DNA of 64,000 nucleotides from Acinetobacter terrestris (GCF_004331155.1 NZ_SJNZ01000013.1:41023-105022), one strand, 5' to 3'; shown: positions 1 to 9,300, numbered from the stretch's first letter. Program-made: numbers and translations. The notes: generated by a model from the letters alone, not told the origin.

Positions 1-1
1 T

Positions 2-109
2 TTTGAACATGAATTTCAACGTGTAAATCCATATTATGTTGCCATCAAACTCAGTTCAGATAATAAAAACTATCATATGAAAATTAAAAATAATGAGTGT
101 CAGTTTTAA
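2..109 (+). CDS. C-terminal end of an unidentified protein (partial)
   Basis: An open frame enters from the left edge and ends at a TAA at 107-109, giving 35 residues and no start codon of its own. The tail is polar and mildly basic (ends NNECQF). It converges with the minus-strand ynfA gene and ends just before it. I do not recognise the family from so short a piece. It could be a chance open frame, but its position, ending cleanly before a palindrome shared with ynfA, fits a real 3' gene end. Confidence 0.4.
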   Translation, partial: FEHEFQRVNPYYVAIKLSSDNKNYHMKIKNNECQF

Positions 110-117
110 CCTGCCTA

Positions 118-147
118 TTTGATACGTTAGTTCTCTAACGTATCAAA
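118..147. terminator. 13-bp perfect palindrome between converging gene ends
   Basis: A 13-bp inverted repeat (118-130 and 135-147) with a TTCT loop. Its right arm includes the last codons and stop of ynfA. It lies where ynfA and the partial left-edge gene converge, so a shared transcription end is the simplest role. Neither side has a clear T-run, so it is not a textbook intrinsic terminator. Confidence 0.5.
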
Positions 148-488
148 CCTTGAGGTTGTAAAATAATGATCATCGCACCTAATATGACCACTAATCCGCC
201 CAACAGATCCCAGCGCGTCAAGATCACCTGATCGACATAGCGCAACCACATTAAAGCGCTAAAGATATAAATTCCGCCATAAGCGGCGTAAATTCGACCT
301 GATGCAGCAGGATGCAAGCTAAGCAGCCATACAAACACAGCCAGACTTAAGGCTGCTGGAAACCACAACCAATGTGATTTCCCCTGGTTTAAAATTAAAT
401 ATGGAAAATAACAGCCCAAAATTTCTGCTATTGCGGTAATAAAAAAAAGACAAAAAGTGGTAATAACCTTGGTAATTTGAATATCCAT
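135..488 (-). CDS. ynfA: YnfA family (UPF0060) inner-membrane protein
   Basis: A small 117-residue integral membrane protein with four predicted hydrophobic segments (about 8-30, 38-58, 68-84 and 92-112). The family core is visible as the segment [15 protein letters not shown] around residues 69-83, and [14 protein letters not shown] near the C-terminus. Length matches the family (about 108-118 residues). YnfA proteins resemble small multidrug resistance proteins in topology, and some have been reported to act as drug effluxers. A transport role here is inference. It stands alone, upstream of nothing co-directional and converging with the left-edge gene. Confidence 0.88.
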   Translation of the reverse strand: MDIQITKVITTFCLFFITAIAEILGCYFPYLILNQGKSHWLWFPAALSLAVFVWLLSLHPAASGRIYAAYGGIYIFSALMWLRYVDQVILTRWDLLGGLVVILGAMIIILQPQGLIR

Positions 489-558
489 GAATTCTTATAT
501 CATTTGATTCGTTTCTTCTGACTTTGAAAGAAGGTGCGAATGAGGCTGAATAAAAACA

Positions 559-586
559 AAATAACCCGTGCGAGCACGGGTTATTT
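559..586 (-). terminator. Intrinsic terminator of clpS-clpA
   Basis: A 13-bp perfect stem (559-571 / 574-586), GC-rich in the middle, is followed on the minus strand by TTTTGTTTTTATT. It starts 16 bases after the clpA stop and reads in the direction of clpA. Confidence 0.88.
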
Positions 587-601
587 CAACAATTCAAACG
601 A

Positions 602-2878
602 TTATGCAGGTTCAGCAGTTTGATCTTCAAACACTTCAAGCTTCAAGCCCACTGCCTTGCCATCTTCTTTCTTCACCGAAACAGCAACATTACCGCCATG
701 TTCAGCAAGTTCACCAAACAGAATCATCTCAGCAAGCGGTTTCTTCAAATGTTCTTGAATTAAACGCTGCATTGGACGCGCACCCATTAAACGGTCATAG
801 CCATGTTCAGCCATCCATTCACGCGCACTCTGATCCACTTCAAGAATAACTTTCTTGTCATCAAGTTGCGCTTGAAGTTCAGTCAGGAATTTATCCACTA
901 CATTTTCAATCACTGTAGTTGGCAACGCATTGAATTGGATCACACCATCGAGACGGTTACGGAATTCAGGCGAGAATGCTTTCTTCATTGCATCCTTATT
1001 GTCATTACTATTGTCTTGTTCCATAAATCCGATACTCGCACGAGAAATACTTTCCGCACCAATATTGGTGGTTAAAACAAGAATCACGTTACGGAAGTCT
1101 GACTTACGACCATTATTATCGGTCAATGCGCCATGATCCATAATTTGCAATAACAAATTAAACACATCTGGGTGCGCTTTTTCAATTTCATCCAGTAGCA
1201 ACACGCAATGTGGACTTTTATGAATCGCATCTGTCAGCAAACCACCTTGGTCAAAACCAACATAACCCGGAGGCGCACCAATTAAACGTGAAACCGCATG
1301 ACGCTCCATATATTCAGACATATCGAAACGAACCAGTTCCACCCCTAACAGTTTAGCCAACTGCTTGGTGACTTCAGTTTTACCCACCCCAGTTGGACCA
1401 GCAAACACAAAGCTACCCACCGGTTTATCTGGCGATTTCAAGCCTGCACGCGACAATTTAATCGCAGAACCGAGTGCTTCAATTGCATCATCCTGACCAA
1501 ATACCACACGTTTAAGATCACGCTCAAGATTACTCAATACAGTCTTGTCATCTTTCGATACGGTTTTTGGTGGAATGCGCGCAATTTTAGAGATGATATC
1601 TTCGATATTTTCAACCGTGATTACAGTATCATCTTCCTCTGCTTTCAAACGGCGCTGTGCACCCGCCTCATCAATCACATCAATGGCTTTATCCGGCAAG
1701 AAACGATCATTAATAAATTTCGATGACAACTCCACTGCTGCAACCAAAGATTTATCGTCATATTGAACATGATGAAAATCTTCAAACTTAGATTTTAAGC
1801 CACGTAAAATATCAATCGTTTCAGGAATAGAGGGTTCATTGACATCAATTTTCTGGAAACGACGCGACAAAGCATGATCTTTTTCAAAAACTTGGCGATA
1901 TTCCTGAAAAGTGGTTGAACCGATACAACGTAATGAACCATTCGATAAAGCAGGTTTAATTAAGTTTGATGCATCCATGGTGCTGCCCATGCTTGAGCCT
2001 GCACCAATAATCATGTGAATTTCATCAATAAACAAAATTGCTTCTGGTTTCTTTTTCAACGCATTCAACAATTGTTTCAGACGTTTTTCAAAGTCACCAC
2101 GGTATTTCGTACCTGCAACCAACGCACCAATATCCAAGCTGTACACTTCTGCATGAGCCAGTGGTTTAGGCGCTTTACCGTTCACAATTAACCAAGCCAA
2201 GCCTTCAGCGATTGAAGTTTTACCTACGCCCGGGTCACCAACCAACAAGGGATTGTTTTTACGACGGCGACATAAAATTTGCGCAGCACGTTCAATTTCT
2301 TTTTCACGCCCAATTAAAGGGTCTGTTTTTCCTTTTTGAGCTTCGACATTCAAATTGGTGGTATATAAGTCGAGTGGTCCCGCATTTGAAGAACCCGCTG
2401 TTTCACCATCCAACTCCTCAACTTCTTCTTCGGCTTGCACTTCTTCTTTGCGCGTACCGTGAGATAAATATTGAGTTAAAGTTAAACGGTTAATTTGATG
2501 ACGTTTGAGCAGGTAAACCGCAAAAGAGTCACGTTCAGAGTACATTGCAACAAGAATGTCTGCACCTTCAACAGTCCGATCACCACCGCTGGATTGCACA
2601 TGGAAAATCGCGCGCTGCAGAATACGATCAAAACTTTCAGTCGGATGTGGCGCCTGATCGCTATGTTCGCCTAATTTAGGGGTGTGTTGTTCAACGTATT
2701 CTTCTAGCTCTTTACGAAGAACGATAATGTCCGCACCGCACGCTTTTAGCGCATTTACAGCAGAGTCATTATCAAGTAAAGCCAACAATAAATGTTCAAC
2801 CGTGAGAAACTCATGTCTCTTTTGACGAGCCATGCTTACAGCCAAACGTAAAGATACTTCTAATTGACGACTGAGCAT
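602..2878 (-). CDS. clpA: ATP-dependent Clp protease ATP-binding subunit ClpA
   Basis: A AAA+ unfoldase that feeds substrates to the ClpP peptidase; ClpS supplies N-degron substrates. The 758-residue length equals E. coli ClpA. Order: Clp N-domain (about 1-145), an acidic linker, AAA-1 with Walker A GDPGVGKTS near 213 and Walker B LFIDEIHMIIGAG, then AAA-2 with GPTGVGKTE near 493, LLLDEIEKAHPDVFNLLLQ and the C-terminal D2-small domain. The NHxxxF-type spacing of ClpB/ClpC middle domains is absent, which favours ClpA. The start has a strong ribosome-binding site (AAGGGG, 6 bases upstream). It follows clpS by 9 bases, as in most gammaproteobacteria, so the two are probably co-transcribed. Confidence 0.97.
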   Translation of the reverse strand: MLSRQLEVSLRLAVSMARQKRHEFLTVEHLLLALLDNDSAVNALKACGADIIVLRKELEEYVEQHTPKLGEHSDQAPHPTESFDRILQRAIFHVQSSGGDRTVEGADILVAMYSERDSFAVYLLKRHQINRLTLTQYLSHGTRKEEVQAEEEVEELDGETAGSSNAGPLDLYTTNLNVEAQKGKTDPLIGREKEIERAAQILCRRRKNNPLLVGDPGVGKTSIAEGLAWLIVNGKAPKPLAHAEVYSLDIGALVAGTKYRGDFEKRLKQLLNALKKKPEAILFIDEIHMIIGAGSSMGSTMDASNLIKPALSNGSLRCIGSTTFQEYRQVFEKDHALSRRFQKIDVNEPSIPETIDILRGLKSKFEDFHHVQYDDKSLVAAVELSSKFINDRFLPDKAIDVIDEAGAQRRLKAEEDDTVITVENIEDIISKIARIPPKTVSKDDKTVLSNLERDLKRVVFGQDDAIEALGSAIKLSRAGLKSPDKPVGSFVFAGPTGVGKTEVTKQLAKLLGVELVRFDMSEYMERHAVSRLIGAPPGYVGFDQGGLLTDAIHKSPHCVLLLDEIEKAHPDVFNLLLQIMDHGALTDNNGRKSDFRNVILVLTTNIGAESISRASIGFMEQDNSNDNKDAMKKAFSPEFRNRLDGVIQFNALPTTVIENVVDKFLTELQAQLDDKKVILEVDQSAREWMAEHGYDRLMGARPMQRLIQEHLKKPLAEMILFGELAEHGGNVAVSVKKEDGKAVGLKLEVFEDQTAEPA

Positions 2879-2887
2879 GTAATCCCC

Positions 2888-3301
2888 TTAATCTTTTGGC
2901 TCAATCTGACAAAGCAATGGATGACCTTGTGACCGAGCATAATTATTGACTTGGTTCGCTTTCGTTTCCGCAATGTCTCGTGGATAAACGCCTGCAACAC
3001 CTTTCCCTTCATAATGTACAGTTAGCATTACTTGGGTCGCTTGGTCAAGATTCAAAGCAAAGTATTGTTGTAAAATTTCAATTACAAAGTCCATTGGGGT
3101 GTAATCATCGTTCATCAAAACAACAGCATACATGGGTGGACGTTTTAATTCGGGTGGCGCAGTCTGTACCGCGATCTCACCCTCAGATTCATCTTGCGAG
3201 TCATTGCTTAAGCGTGGACTAATATGCCAATCGACATATCCTGATTGATGAAAGGAACTTTTGATGGCATTTAAACAATTTTGACGCTTATTCATTCGCA
3301 T
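2888..3301 (-). CDS. clpS: ClpS, adaptor of the ClpAP protease
   Basis: A 137-residue protein whose last 90 residues are the ClpS core. [17 protein letters not shown] holds the acidic N-degron-binding residues, and [18 protein letters not shown] and the C-terminal [11 protein letters not shown] are typical. It binds destabilising N-terminal residues and hands the substrate to ClpA. The N-terminal 50 residues ([10 protein letters not shown] and an acidic stretch) are longer than in E. coli ClpS (106 aa) but look like Acinetobacter versions. The exact start is uncertain: two in-frame ATGs (3301, 3295) have no strong ribosome-binding site. It lies directly before clpA. Confidence 0.94.
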   Translation of the reverse strand: MRMNKRQNCLNAIKSSFHQSGYVDWHISPRLSNDSQDESEGEIAVQTAPPELKRPPMYAVVLMNDDYTPMDFVIEILQQYFALNLDQATQVMLTVHYEGKGVAGVYPRDIAETKANQVNNYARSQGHPLLCQIEPKD

Positions 3302-3319
3302 AGGATTTAAAATTCACAT

Positions 3320-4075
3320 TTATTGTGCATTTGCTTCTGCTTGAGGAATTTCAGAAATAAATGCAGATTGACTCTCAATCGGTTTACCACGGCCCCAACT
3401 AAAACGTTTAATCACTGGCGTACTGGTTCCACCAGTTAAACGAACTTCAATGAATTGTGGAGTAAAACCTTTAGGCATAGTCCAGCGGCCAGTTAAACGC
3501 TCGTAATCTTGAAAATTAAAGTTCTTGTCTTCCATGGGAACAACCAGAACTTCTGTACCCTGAATCAGGCGTATTTCTACAGTTCCAGAGGTACTACGTT
3601 TGTTCGGGCTAACTTGTACCAAATCCAGTTCGTATTCATAAGCATTGTCAGGTAAAGGTTTAATTCCGATATTCTGGATCGTCAGGCTCAGACCACCGCG
3701 TTGTCGTAGCACTTCACGATAAATCGCCCCCAAACCTTCAGACTGGACTTTATCTTCACGGGCTTGATTCAGCGCAGTAAACAAATCATTTGAATTACTC
3801 ACGGCAACATCACGCTCTTGCACAGCCAGATTCAAATTTTTATTCATTGTTTCCAGGCTGGTCTTTTGCTTTTGCACAACTTCAACCAGCTGTTCCGCAT
3901 CCGCTTCATAGCCGACAACCGTCAAACCTTGCCGATGCCCAACTGAATAGCCCAGCAAGCCACTCCCCGCAACCAGAATTGCAGCTCCAATGGCTAAAGG
4001 TAAATTCCCCTTAGCAAAAAGCTTTTTACTCAGTGGAGTCTGTTGTGACGGAGTATTTGATTCAGTGTTCGGCAT
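3320..4075 (-). CDS. DUF6776-type membrane-anchored coiled-coil protein
   Basis: About 251 residues: a short cytoplasmic N-terminus, one transmembrane segment (about 28-48, LAIGAAILVAGSGLLGYSVG), a coiled coil (about 60-115), then a beta-rich C-terminal domain ending in an Ala/Gln tail. This matches the DUF6776 family, which in Pseudomonas lies beside argC and bactofilin genes; here argC is again its upstream neighbour. Function is unknown. The topology suggests a bitopic inner-membrane protein with a periplasmic domain. Three ATGs are clustered at the start (4081, 4078, 4075). I prefer the third because AAGAG then sits about 6 bases upstream. The clpS start is 18 bases downstream, so read-through is plausible. 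Confidence 0.75.
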   Translation of the reverse strand: MPNTESNTPSQQTPLSKKLFAKGNLPLAIGAAILVAGSGLLGYSVGHRQGLTVVGYEADAEQLVEVVQKQKTSLETMNKNLNLAVQERDVAVSNSNDLFTALNQAREDKVQSEGLGAIYREVLRQRGGLSLTIQNIGIKPLPDNAYEYELDLVQVSPNKRSTSGTVEIRLIQGTEVLVVPMEDKNFNFQDYERLTGRWTMPKGFTPQFIEVRLTGGTSTPVIKRFSWGRGKPIESQSAFISEIPQAEANAQ

Positions 4076-4103
4076 CATCATCTCTTATTTTGATTCATTC
4101 AAA

Positions 4104-4135
4104 ACACACATTTAAATCCAATTCCAAATGTGTGT
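4104..4135 (-). terminator. Hairpin after argC
   Basis: A 10-bp perfect stem (4104-4113 / 4126-4135, ACACACATTT and its complement) with a 12-base loop, 18 bases after the argC stop. On the minus strand it is followed by TTTTGAATG, a weak T-run, so termination is probably partial and some transcription may continue into the membrane-protein gene. Confidence 0.5.
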
Positions 4136-4153
4136 GAAGCTGAAAAACGTTTT

Positions 4154-5203
4154 TTATGGTAATAAACCAATACCTGCCAGACCTGCATTTTCAGCAAAAC
4201 CGAACATTAGGTTCATATTTTGCACAGCTTGCCCCGCAGCACCTTTGACCAAATTGTCTTGTACGGATAAAACAACCAGTTTTTTCGGCTGGGGTTTATA
4301 CAAAGCAATTCGAAGCTGGTTTGCACCACGCACAGAACGTGTTTCAGGTGAACTGTTTGCTGGCATCACATCAACAAATTGTTCATGGGCATAGAACTGT
4401 TCATACAAGCTTTGAAGATCTGCTGCATCACCTGCATCGGTTAAATCGACATAAATGGTGCTAAGCATGCCACGAATCATGGGAACCAAATGCGGCACAA
4501 ATAAAATGTGGTTAAACACATCTTTAAGACCCGAAATATTTTCCAGAGCTTCTACAATTTCAGGATGGTGACGGTGACCTGCCACGCCATAGGCCTTAAA
4601 GTTGTCGGCATTTTCAGAATAAATCATGCCGAGACTTGCTTTACGACCTGCACCAGAAACACCAGATTTCGCATCAATAATAATGCTTTCAGGTTTTACT
4701 AACGCTTCAGCTTGTTTAAATAATGGTGCAAGACCCAGTTGTACCGTAGTTGGATAGCAACCCGGGTTACCAATTACGCTGGCTTGTTTGATTTTGTCAC
4801 GATTCAGTTCTGATAAACCGTAAACTGAATCTTTTAAAATATCTGGGCAGGCATGTTCAAGACCATACCATTTTTCAAATTGTTCTAAGTCTTGTAAACG
4901 GAAATCCGCTGCTAAGTCGATGACTTTAGTATTTGCTGCAACCAGTTCTGCCGCGTGTTTCATTGCCACGCCATGAGGGGTTGCAAAGAAAACCACATCG
5001 CATTTTTTGAGTTCATCAATGTTTAAATCTGAATATTCAAGATCGGTATGACCGCGCAAGCTTGGGAACATATCATCTACACGGCGACCTTTTTCGGTAC
5101 GTGATGTCAGTACATTGACTTGCACATTTGGGTGTCGTAGTAAAAGACGCAACAATTCAACGCCTGTATAACCTGTACCACCGACAATACCAACAGTAAT
5201 CAC
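4154..5203 (-). CDS. argC: N-acetyl-gamma-glutamyl-phosphate reductase (arginine biosynthesis)
   Basis: Reduces N-acetyl-glutamyl-5-phosphate to the semialdehyde with NADPH, the third step of arginine synthesis. The N-terminal Rossmann loop is [15 protein letters not shown]. The catalytic cysteine lies in GNPGCYPT near residue 148, and the substrate-binding [11 protein letters not shown] follows near 213. Length with the chosen start is 349 residues, close to the usual 330-350. I place the start at a GTG (5203) because GAGG lies 8 bases upstream; the GTG at 5209 would be only two bases from it. Other arg genes are not in the window, which is normal in this group. Confidence 0.95.
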   Translation of the reverse strand: MITVGIVGGTGYTGVELLRLLLRHPNVQVNVLTSRTEKGRRVDDMFPSLRGHTDLEYSDLNIDELKKCDVVFFATPHGVAMKHAAELVAANTKVIDLAADFRLQDLEQFEKWYGLEHACPDILKDSVYGLSELNRDKIKQASVIGNPGCYPTTVQLGLAPLFKQAEALVKPESIIIDAKSGVSGAGRKASLGMIYSENADNFKAYGVAGHRHHPEIVEALENISGLKDVFNHILFVPHLVPMIRGMLSTIYVDLTDAGDAADLQSLYEQFYAHEQFVDVMPANSSPETRSVRGANQLRIALYKPQPKKLVVLSVQDNLVKGAAGQAVQNMNLMFGFAENAGLAGIGLLP

Positions 5204-5509
5204 GATCACTACCTCAAATTTAAAGTGTTCATTTCGTAACTGCGTAGTATGACAGGAAGTTTTGGTTTTCTAAACTGTTTTGGATAGCTGATTAAAGTTT
5301 TTAAGCTTAAAACCCAATATACGTATTTATATCGCACTTATGAATATGCATCACAACAATTGATATAGATCATTTATAAATCGCTCCGTATTTTTTATAT
5401 ACGCCTCCAAAAAAGGAAGTAAATCAGTTTACTCTCACCAACTGAAATCTTTCTATCTTTTGTAATTTTAAAATCAGACCTCTTTCATAACTTTTCCCAG
5501 ACATTAAAA
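5204..5509. other. Non-coding stretch upstream of argC
   Basis: About 300 AT-rich bases between argC and the terminator of the next minus-strand gene. Several stops occur in all frames and no RNA gene is recognisable. It should hold the argC promoter. I could not pick a convincing -35/-10 pair or an ArgR-box-like palindrome with certainty. Confidence 0.4.
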
Positions 5510-5537
5510 AAGCCCAGTTCATTAATGAATAGGGCTT
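5510..5537 (-). terminator. Intrinsic terminator of the orphan acidic-protein gene
   Basis: The stem AAGCCC (5510-5515) / GGGCTT (5532-5537) encloses further pairing around CATTAATG and is followed on the minus strand by TTTTTTAATG. It lies 35 bases after the stop of the 5572-5913 gene. Confidence 0.78.
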
Positions 5538-5571
5538 GTATTAAATATGATGAGTTGAGGCTTTTGGGATA

Positions 5572-5913
5572 TTATTTAACGTCTAGATTTTCTAAATCTT
5601 TAATACTCATTAATTTATAGCCATCTTCCGTCGGATCACCATCTTCAATATTATTGGTGCACAAGATTCCTTCTACCACACAAAGATGAGTCACTGTTTC
5701 ATCCCAGCTATCATTATTTAATGTAAATTCAGGATCTTCTTTCCATACATCCTTGCCCGTTTCTTCATCCCACTCAGGCCATTCTTCTCTCTCCCAGTCC
5801 CATCCACGCTTAAAGCATGCCTGTTGAGCTTTATCCCAAGTCTCTTTGTCTGGTATTTCAATACAAATTTCCAATTCAATCTCCACAGCGACTTTGGCAA
5901 CCTGCCAGTTCAC
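5572..5913 (-). CDS. Hypothetical acidic, tryptophan-rich protein
   Basis: A 113-residue soluble protein with no signal peptide or membrane segment. It starts with an amphipathic beta-like segment (VAVEIELEICIEIPD), then a Trp/Glu/Asp-rich middle (RGWDWEREEWPEWDEE, about residues 37-52), and ends with KLMSIKDLENL. Four cysteines (17, 33, 78, 85) are not arranged as a metal site. I do not recognise the family. A dedicated terminator downstream and its own non-coding flanks show a single-gene unit. Codon use looks ordinary for the window. A second frame in the same region (5718-5900) is a shadow. Confidence 0.65.
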   Translation of the reverse strand: MNWQVAKVAVEIELEICIEIPDKETWDKAQQACFKRGWDWEREEWPEWDEETGKDVWKEDPEFTLNNDSWDETVTHLCVVEGILCTNNIEDGDPTEDGYKLMSIKDLENLDVK

Positions 5914-6142
5914 TTAATTATGATCACTGCATTGTACTGGGCCGATAACTAAAAAGAATAGACTCTTTCATAAATCATTTTTTATTAAGTTCCACATTAT
6001 AAATTCCAGCAAATAAATTAAATTTTAATCCTAATTTTTACCTCTATGCGGTAACATTCAGACAGTATTTTAAAAGTTAAGATTTAACTTTATATTTATA
6101 TACCTAACACAACTCATTAAATTTAATAATTAAAATATTCTT

Positions 6143-6820
6143 CTATGATGAATACCACCAATACGGCATTGGACTACTTTTTAGAATTTTACGATGCTGT
6201 TGAAAATTCACATCATGTCTTTGAACTTCAGCCCAAAAATGCGAGCTATGATCAAAATGTTTGGTATGTGCTAACTCATGCACGCAGACATAACGCGCGA
6301 CATGCTTCGGAAATAATACCAAGGCACTATTCAGCATGATGTCATGTTTGGAGGTACAACTCCCCCAACGTGTTTTAGGTTGGCGAATCGCACATTTACC
6401 GAAGCTTAAACTACTTTCTTGACTCACCTCCTCCAAATAAAGCGGAAGATGCTGCTTTGCATAGGCGATTACAAATGCTTTTAAATATTGCTCAGACTGA
6501 CGATCACTCACTGAAAGCTGTAAATTTTGATCATCAAAAATAAAGGACTGCTTTTGGGTTTGATAAATGATCTGTAGAGGTTCAGCCAAATTAAAAAGCT
6601 TTAATTCGGTGGGCAAAGTCTGTAGTTGGATATTCTGTGTTTGTTGTTGCCAGGTTTTGAGCAGCCATTCCTCGGCCTGATCCATAAAATTTTGAATTTT
6701 CCGTTTGCTGCAAAGTACCGGTACAGTTAAACGAATTTGGTTCTGCTCAACACGCAAGCGTAGACATTTCGCTCGCGCATGACGAACAATTTTAATTTCG
6801 GGTAATTCGTTTAGCGTCAT
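6143..6820 (-). CDS. YgjP-like zinc metallopeptidase-domain protein
   Basis: A 225-residue protein of the YgjP/DUF45 (M48-like) family. The zinc-binding helix is VCVHELAHTKHFDHS near residue 182 (HExxH), followed by the downstream FWAEVQRHD. RWGSCTSKHDI just before it is the family RWGSC signature. The family was named for its metallopeptidase motif; E. coli YgjP has also been described as a UTP-hydrolysing enzyme, so the substrate is open. I chose the ATG at 6820. A TTG start at 6859 would extend the frame into a palindromic repeat (6838-6941) and has no ribosome-binding site. It is probably a single-gene unit. Confidence 0.82.
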   Translation of the reverse strand: MTLNELPEIKIVRHARAKCLRLRVEQNQIRLTVPVLCSKRKIQNFMDQAEEWLLKTWQQQTQNIQLQTLPTELKLFNLAEPLQIIYQTQKQSFIFDDQNLQLSVSDRQSEQYLKAFVIAYAKQHLPLYLEEVSQESSLSFGKCAIRQPKTRWGSCTSKHDIMLNSALVLFPKHVARYVCVHELAHTKHFDHSSHFWAEVQRHDVNFQQHRKILKSSPMPYWWYSS

Positions 6821-6837
6821 TTTTCTTTTATTCTTAG

Positions 6838-6941
6838 AATCCTCCCCAGCCCTGAGCAAATGTTAAAGCACTGCTTTAACATTTAGCGCAAGGAAAAGAA
6901 GAGCTTTCCCTCCTTTTGCAAAGGAGGGTCAGGGAGGATTA
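6838..6941. repeat. Palindromic intergenic element, copy 1
   Basis: A 104-base element bounded by imperfect inverted ends (AATCCTCCCCAGCCCTGA and TCAGGGAGGATT). It contains two internal hairpins: a 13-bp stem with one-base centre (AAATGTTAAAGCA, 6858-6884) and CCCTCCTTT/AAAGGAGGG (6908-6928). It lies between rpiA and the YgjP gene and may end rpiA transcription. A relative with the same inner hairpin design is at 53896-54003. Confidence 0.62.
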
Positions 6942-6957
6942 TATTTGAAACATTCGG

Positions 6958-7629
6958 TTAAACCGCAGTACGTTCTTCAATACCATTATCAGTGGCAACA
7001 ACCGCAATATCTGCTTTATTAATTGCGAAGATACCGTTACATACCACACCTGGAATGTTATTGAGGGTCTTTTCAAGTTCCAGCGCATTCAAGATATTGA
7101 AGTTATGAACATCTAAAATCACGTTACCGTTATCAGTCACTACGCCTTCACGGTAAACCGGATCACCACCGAGAGAAACAATTTTACGTGCTACAGCAGA
7201 ACGTGCCATTGGAATGACTTCTACAGGTAATGGGAAATCATGACCCAATTGTTCAACCCATTTGGAATCATCGACGATACACACGAATTTTTTCGCAATA
7301 GACGCGACAATTTTTTCACGAGTCAGCGCAGCACCACCGCCTTTAATCATGTGCATATGACGGTCAATTTCGTCCGCGCCATCTACATAAGCATCCAAAC
7401 CGCCAACAGAATTCATGTCGACCACTTCAATGCCTAATTTTTTAAGGCGTTGTGCTGTCGCTTCAGAACTTGCCACCGCAGCTTCCAGTTGCAATTCAGG
7501 CAATAATTCAATGAGGAAGTTCACAGTACTTCCTGTACCTACACCCAAAATCCCGCCTTTAGGCAAGTGCTTTAAAGCCGCTTTCGCAGCAGCTTGTTTC
7601 TTTTCATCTTGGGTCGCATACAGACTCAT
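6958..7629 (-). CDS. rpiA: Ribose-5-phosphate isomerase A
   Basis: Interconverts ribose-5-phosphate and ribulose-5-phosphate in the non-oxidative pentose phosphate pathway. Visible family motifs are [15 protein letters not shown] (phosphate loop, about 27-41), [39 protein letters not shown] with catalytic Asp and Glu near 85-105, and the C-terminal [13 protein letters not shown]. With the ATG at 7629 the protein is 223 residues (E. coli RpiA 219). A TTG four codons upstream is possible but unneeded. It is divergent from ilvA, with about 107 bases for both promoters. Confidence 0.95.
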   Translation of the reverse strand: MSLYATQDEKKQAAAKAALKHLPKGGILGVGTGSTVNFLIELLPELQLEAAVASSEATAQRLKKLGIEVVDMNSVGGLDAYVDGADEIDRHMHMIKGGGAALTREKIVASIAKKFVCIVDDSKWVEQLGHDFPLPVEVIPMARSAVARKIVSLGGDPVYREGVVTDNGNVILDVHNFNILNALELEKTLNNIPGVVCNGIFAINKADIAVVATDNGIEERTAV

Positions 7630-7736
7630 AACTTGGCTCAACTATTTTTTGACATTTGTTGCTGATTAAGCAGGTCAAATGTACAGGGGTTTGTTACAAT
7701 AAAGGCCTATTTTAAACTGTTAGATGGAAAATTAAC

Positions 7737-9275
7737 ATGCTGTCTCGTTTGGTTCGACAAATATTACAAGCAACGGTGTATGACGTTGCAATCGAAACTC
7801 CACTCGAAGCAGCGCCACGAATTAGTGAGAAGCTAAATAATAACATTCGCTTTAAACGTGAAGATTTACAACCTGTCTTTTCCTTTAAACTACGCGGTGC
7901 CTATAACCGTATTAGTCAATTACCGAAATCTCAGTTGCAACGTGGCGTTATTACGGCTTCAGCAGGTAACCATGCGCAAGGCGTGGCTCTATCTGGTCAA
8001 AAACTGGGAATTCGCGCGATTATCGTAATGCCGAAAACCACACCGGATATTAAAGTTCAAGCAGTTAAACGCCTAGGCGGTGAAGTTGTTTTGCATGGCG
8101 ATTCTTTTGATGTTGCCAATAAATATGCAATTCAATGTGCGCAAGATGAAGGTATGACTTTTATTCCGCCTTATGACGATGAACTGGTGATTGCGGGTCA
8201 AGGCACCATTGCCAATGAAATTTTACGTCAATGGCGCGATGTGGAATATGTATTCGTAGCTGTTGGCGGTGGCGGTTTAATTGCCGGTGTTGCTGCTTAC
8301 TTGGGCGATGTTGCTCCACACGTGAAAGTCATTCCTGTGGAATATGATGAATCAGCATGTTTAAAAGCAGCTTTTGAAGCCAATGAACGCGTGATTTTGC
8401 CATCGGTAGGTTTATTCGCGGATGGTACTGCGGTTGCGCAAATTGGTGCAAAACCATTTGACGTGATTCGCCTGCAAAAATCTGATAACTCAGGTCCAAT
8501 TGTTGAACGTGATGTGGTCTTGGTCAACACAGACGAGATCTGTGCGGCGATTAAAGATACCTATGACGAATGCCGCAGTATTGTTGAACCTTCTGGTGCC
8601 ATGGCACTTGCAGGGATCAAAAAATATGTAGCCGAGCATGGCATAGAAAATAAAAACATGGTGTCGATTGTTTGCGGTGCCAACATGAACTTCGACCGTC
8701 TACGTTATATCGCCGAACGTACAGAACTCGGTGAACGTAAAGAAGCCATTTTTGCAGTGACCATTCCTGAAGAAAAAGGTTCATTCCTGAACTTCTGCCG
8801 CGCCTTGCAAGGTCGTAACATCACTGAATTCAACTATCGTGCCAGCACTTCTAGTGCTGCTCAAGTGTTTGTCGGTATTAGCTTAAAAGGTGGTGAAAAA
8901 GAACGTCACGACATTTATGCTACCTTGGCAACGCAATATGATGTTGATGACTTGTCTGATGATGAAGTTGCAAAACTGCATATCCGTTATTTGGTCGGTG
9001 GTCATGCGGACATCGAAAATGAGCGTTTATTCCGTGTCGAGTTCCCGGAACGTCCAGGTGCATTACTGACTTTCTTGGAACGTCTTGGTCCAACGCATAA
9101 CATTACCCTATTCCACTACCGTAACCACGGCGCTGCGGAAGGTCGTGTACTGGTTGGCTTGGAAGCAAGCGACGCGAAACAGAATCCGGATGGTTTAATT
9201 GAGACATTGGAAAGTATCACTTATCCATATGCAGAAATTACCAACAACCTGGGTTATCAGCGTTTCTTGAAATAA
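7737..9275 (+). CDS. ilvA: Threonine ammonia-lyase, biosynthetic
   Basis: The PLP enzyme that deaminates threonine to 2-oxobutanoate, the first step to isoleucine. The catalytic part (1-320) has the Schiff-base lysine in FSFKLRGAYN near residue 51, ASAGNHAQG for substrate and cofactor binding, and the PLP phosphate loop VGGGGLIAG near 177. The C-terminal 330-512 holds two ACT-like regulatory domains (each opening E-x-x-GSFLNFCRAL or E-x-PGALLTFLERL), the site of isoleucine inhibition in the family. Length 512 equals the E. coli biosynthetic form (514), not the short catabolic TdcB. It is a single-gene unit with its own terminator. Confidence 0.97.
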   Translation: MLSRLVRQILQATVYDVAIETPLEAAPRISEKLNNNIRFKREDLQPVFSFKLRGAYNRISQLPKSQLQRGVITASAGNHAQGVALSGQKLGIRAIIVMPKTTPDIKVQAVKRLGGEVVLHGDSFDVANKYAIQCAQDEGMTFIPPYDDELVIAGQGTIANEILRQWRDVEYVFVAVGGGGLIAGVAAYLGDVAPHVKVIPVEYDESACLKAAFEANERVILPSVGLFADGTAVAQIGAKPFDVIRLQKSDNSGPIVERDVVLVNTDEICAAIKDTYDECRSIVEPSGAMALAGIKKYVAEHGIENKNMVSIVCGANMNFDRLRYIAERTELGERKEAIFAVTIPEEKGSFLNFCRALQGRNITEFNYRASTSSAAQVFVGISLKGGEKERHDIYATLATQYDVDDLSDDEVAKLHIRYLVGGHADIENERLFRVEFPERPGALLTFLERLGPTHNITLFHYRNHGAAEGRVLVGLEASDAKQNPDGLIETLESITYPYAEITNNLGYQRFLK

Positions 9276-9300
9276 ATTCTAAAATACATTTAAATTATTT

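Noticed and set aside
602..2500. Several plus-strand open frames (for example 803-1075, 1545-1766, 2212-2493) inside clpA
   Set aside because: They lie antisense to a clear, full-length clpA and have no ribosome-binding site or protein-like character. They are shadows.
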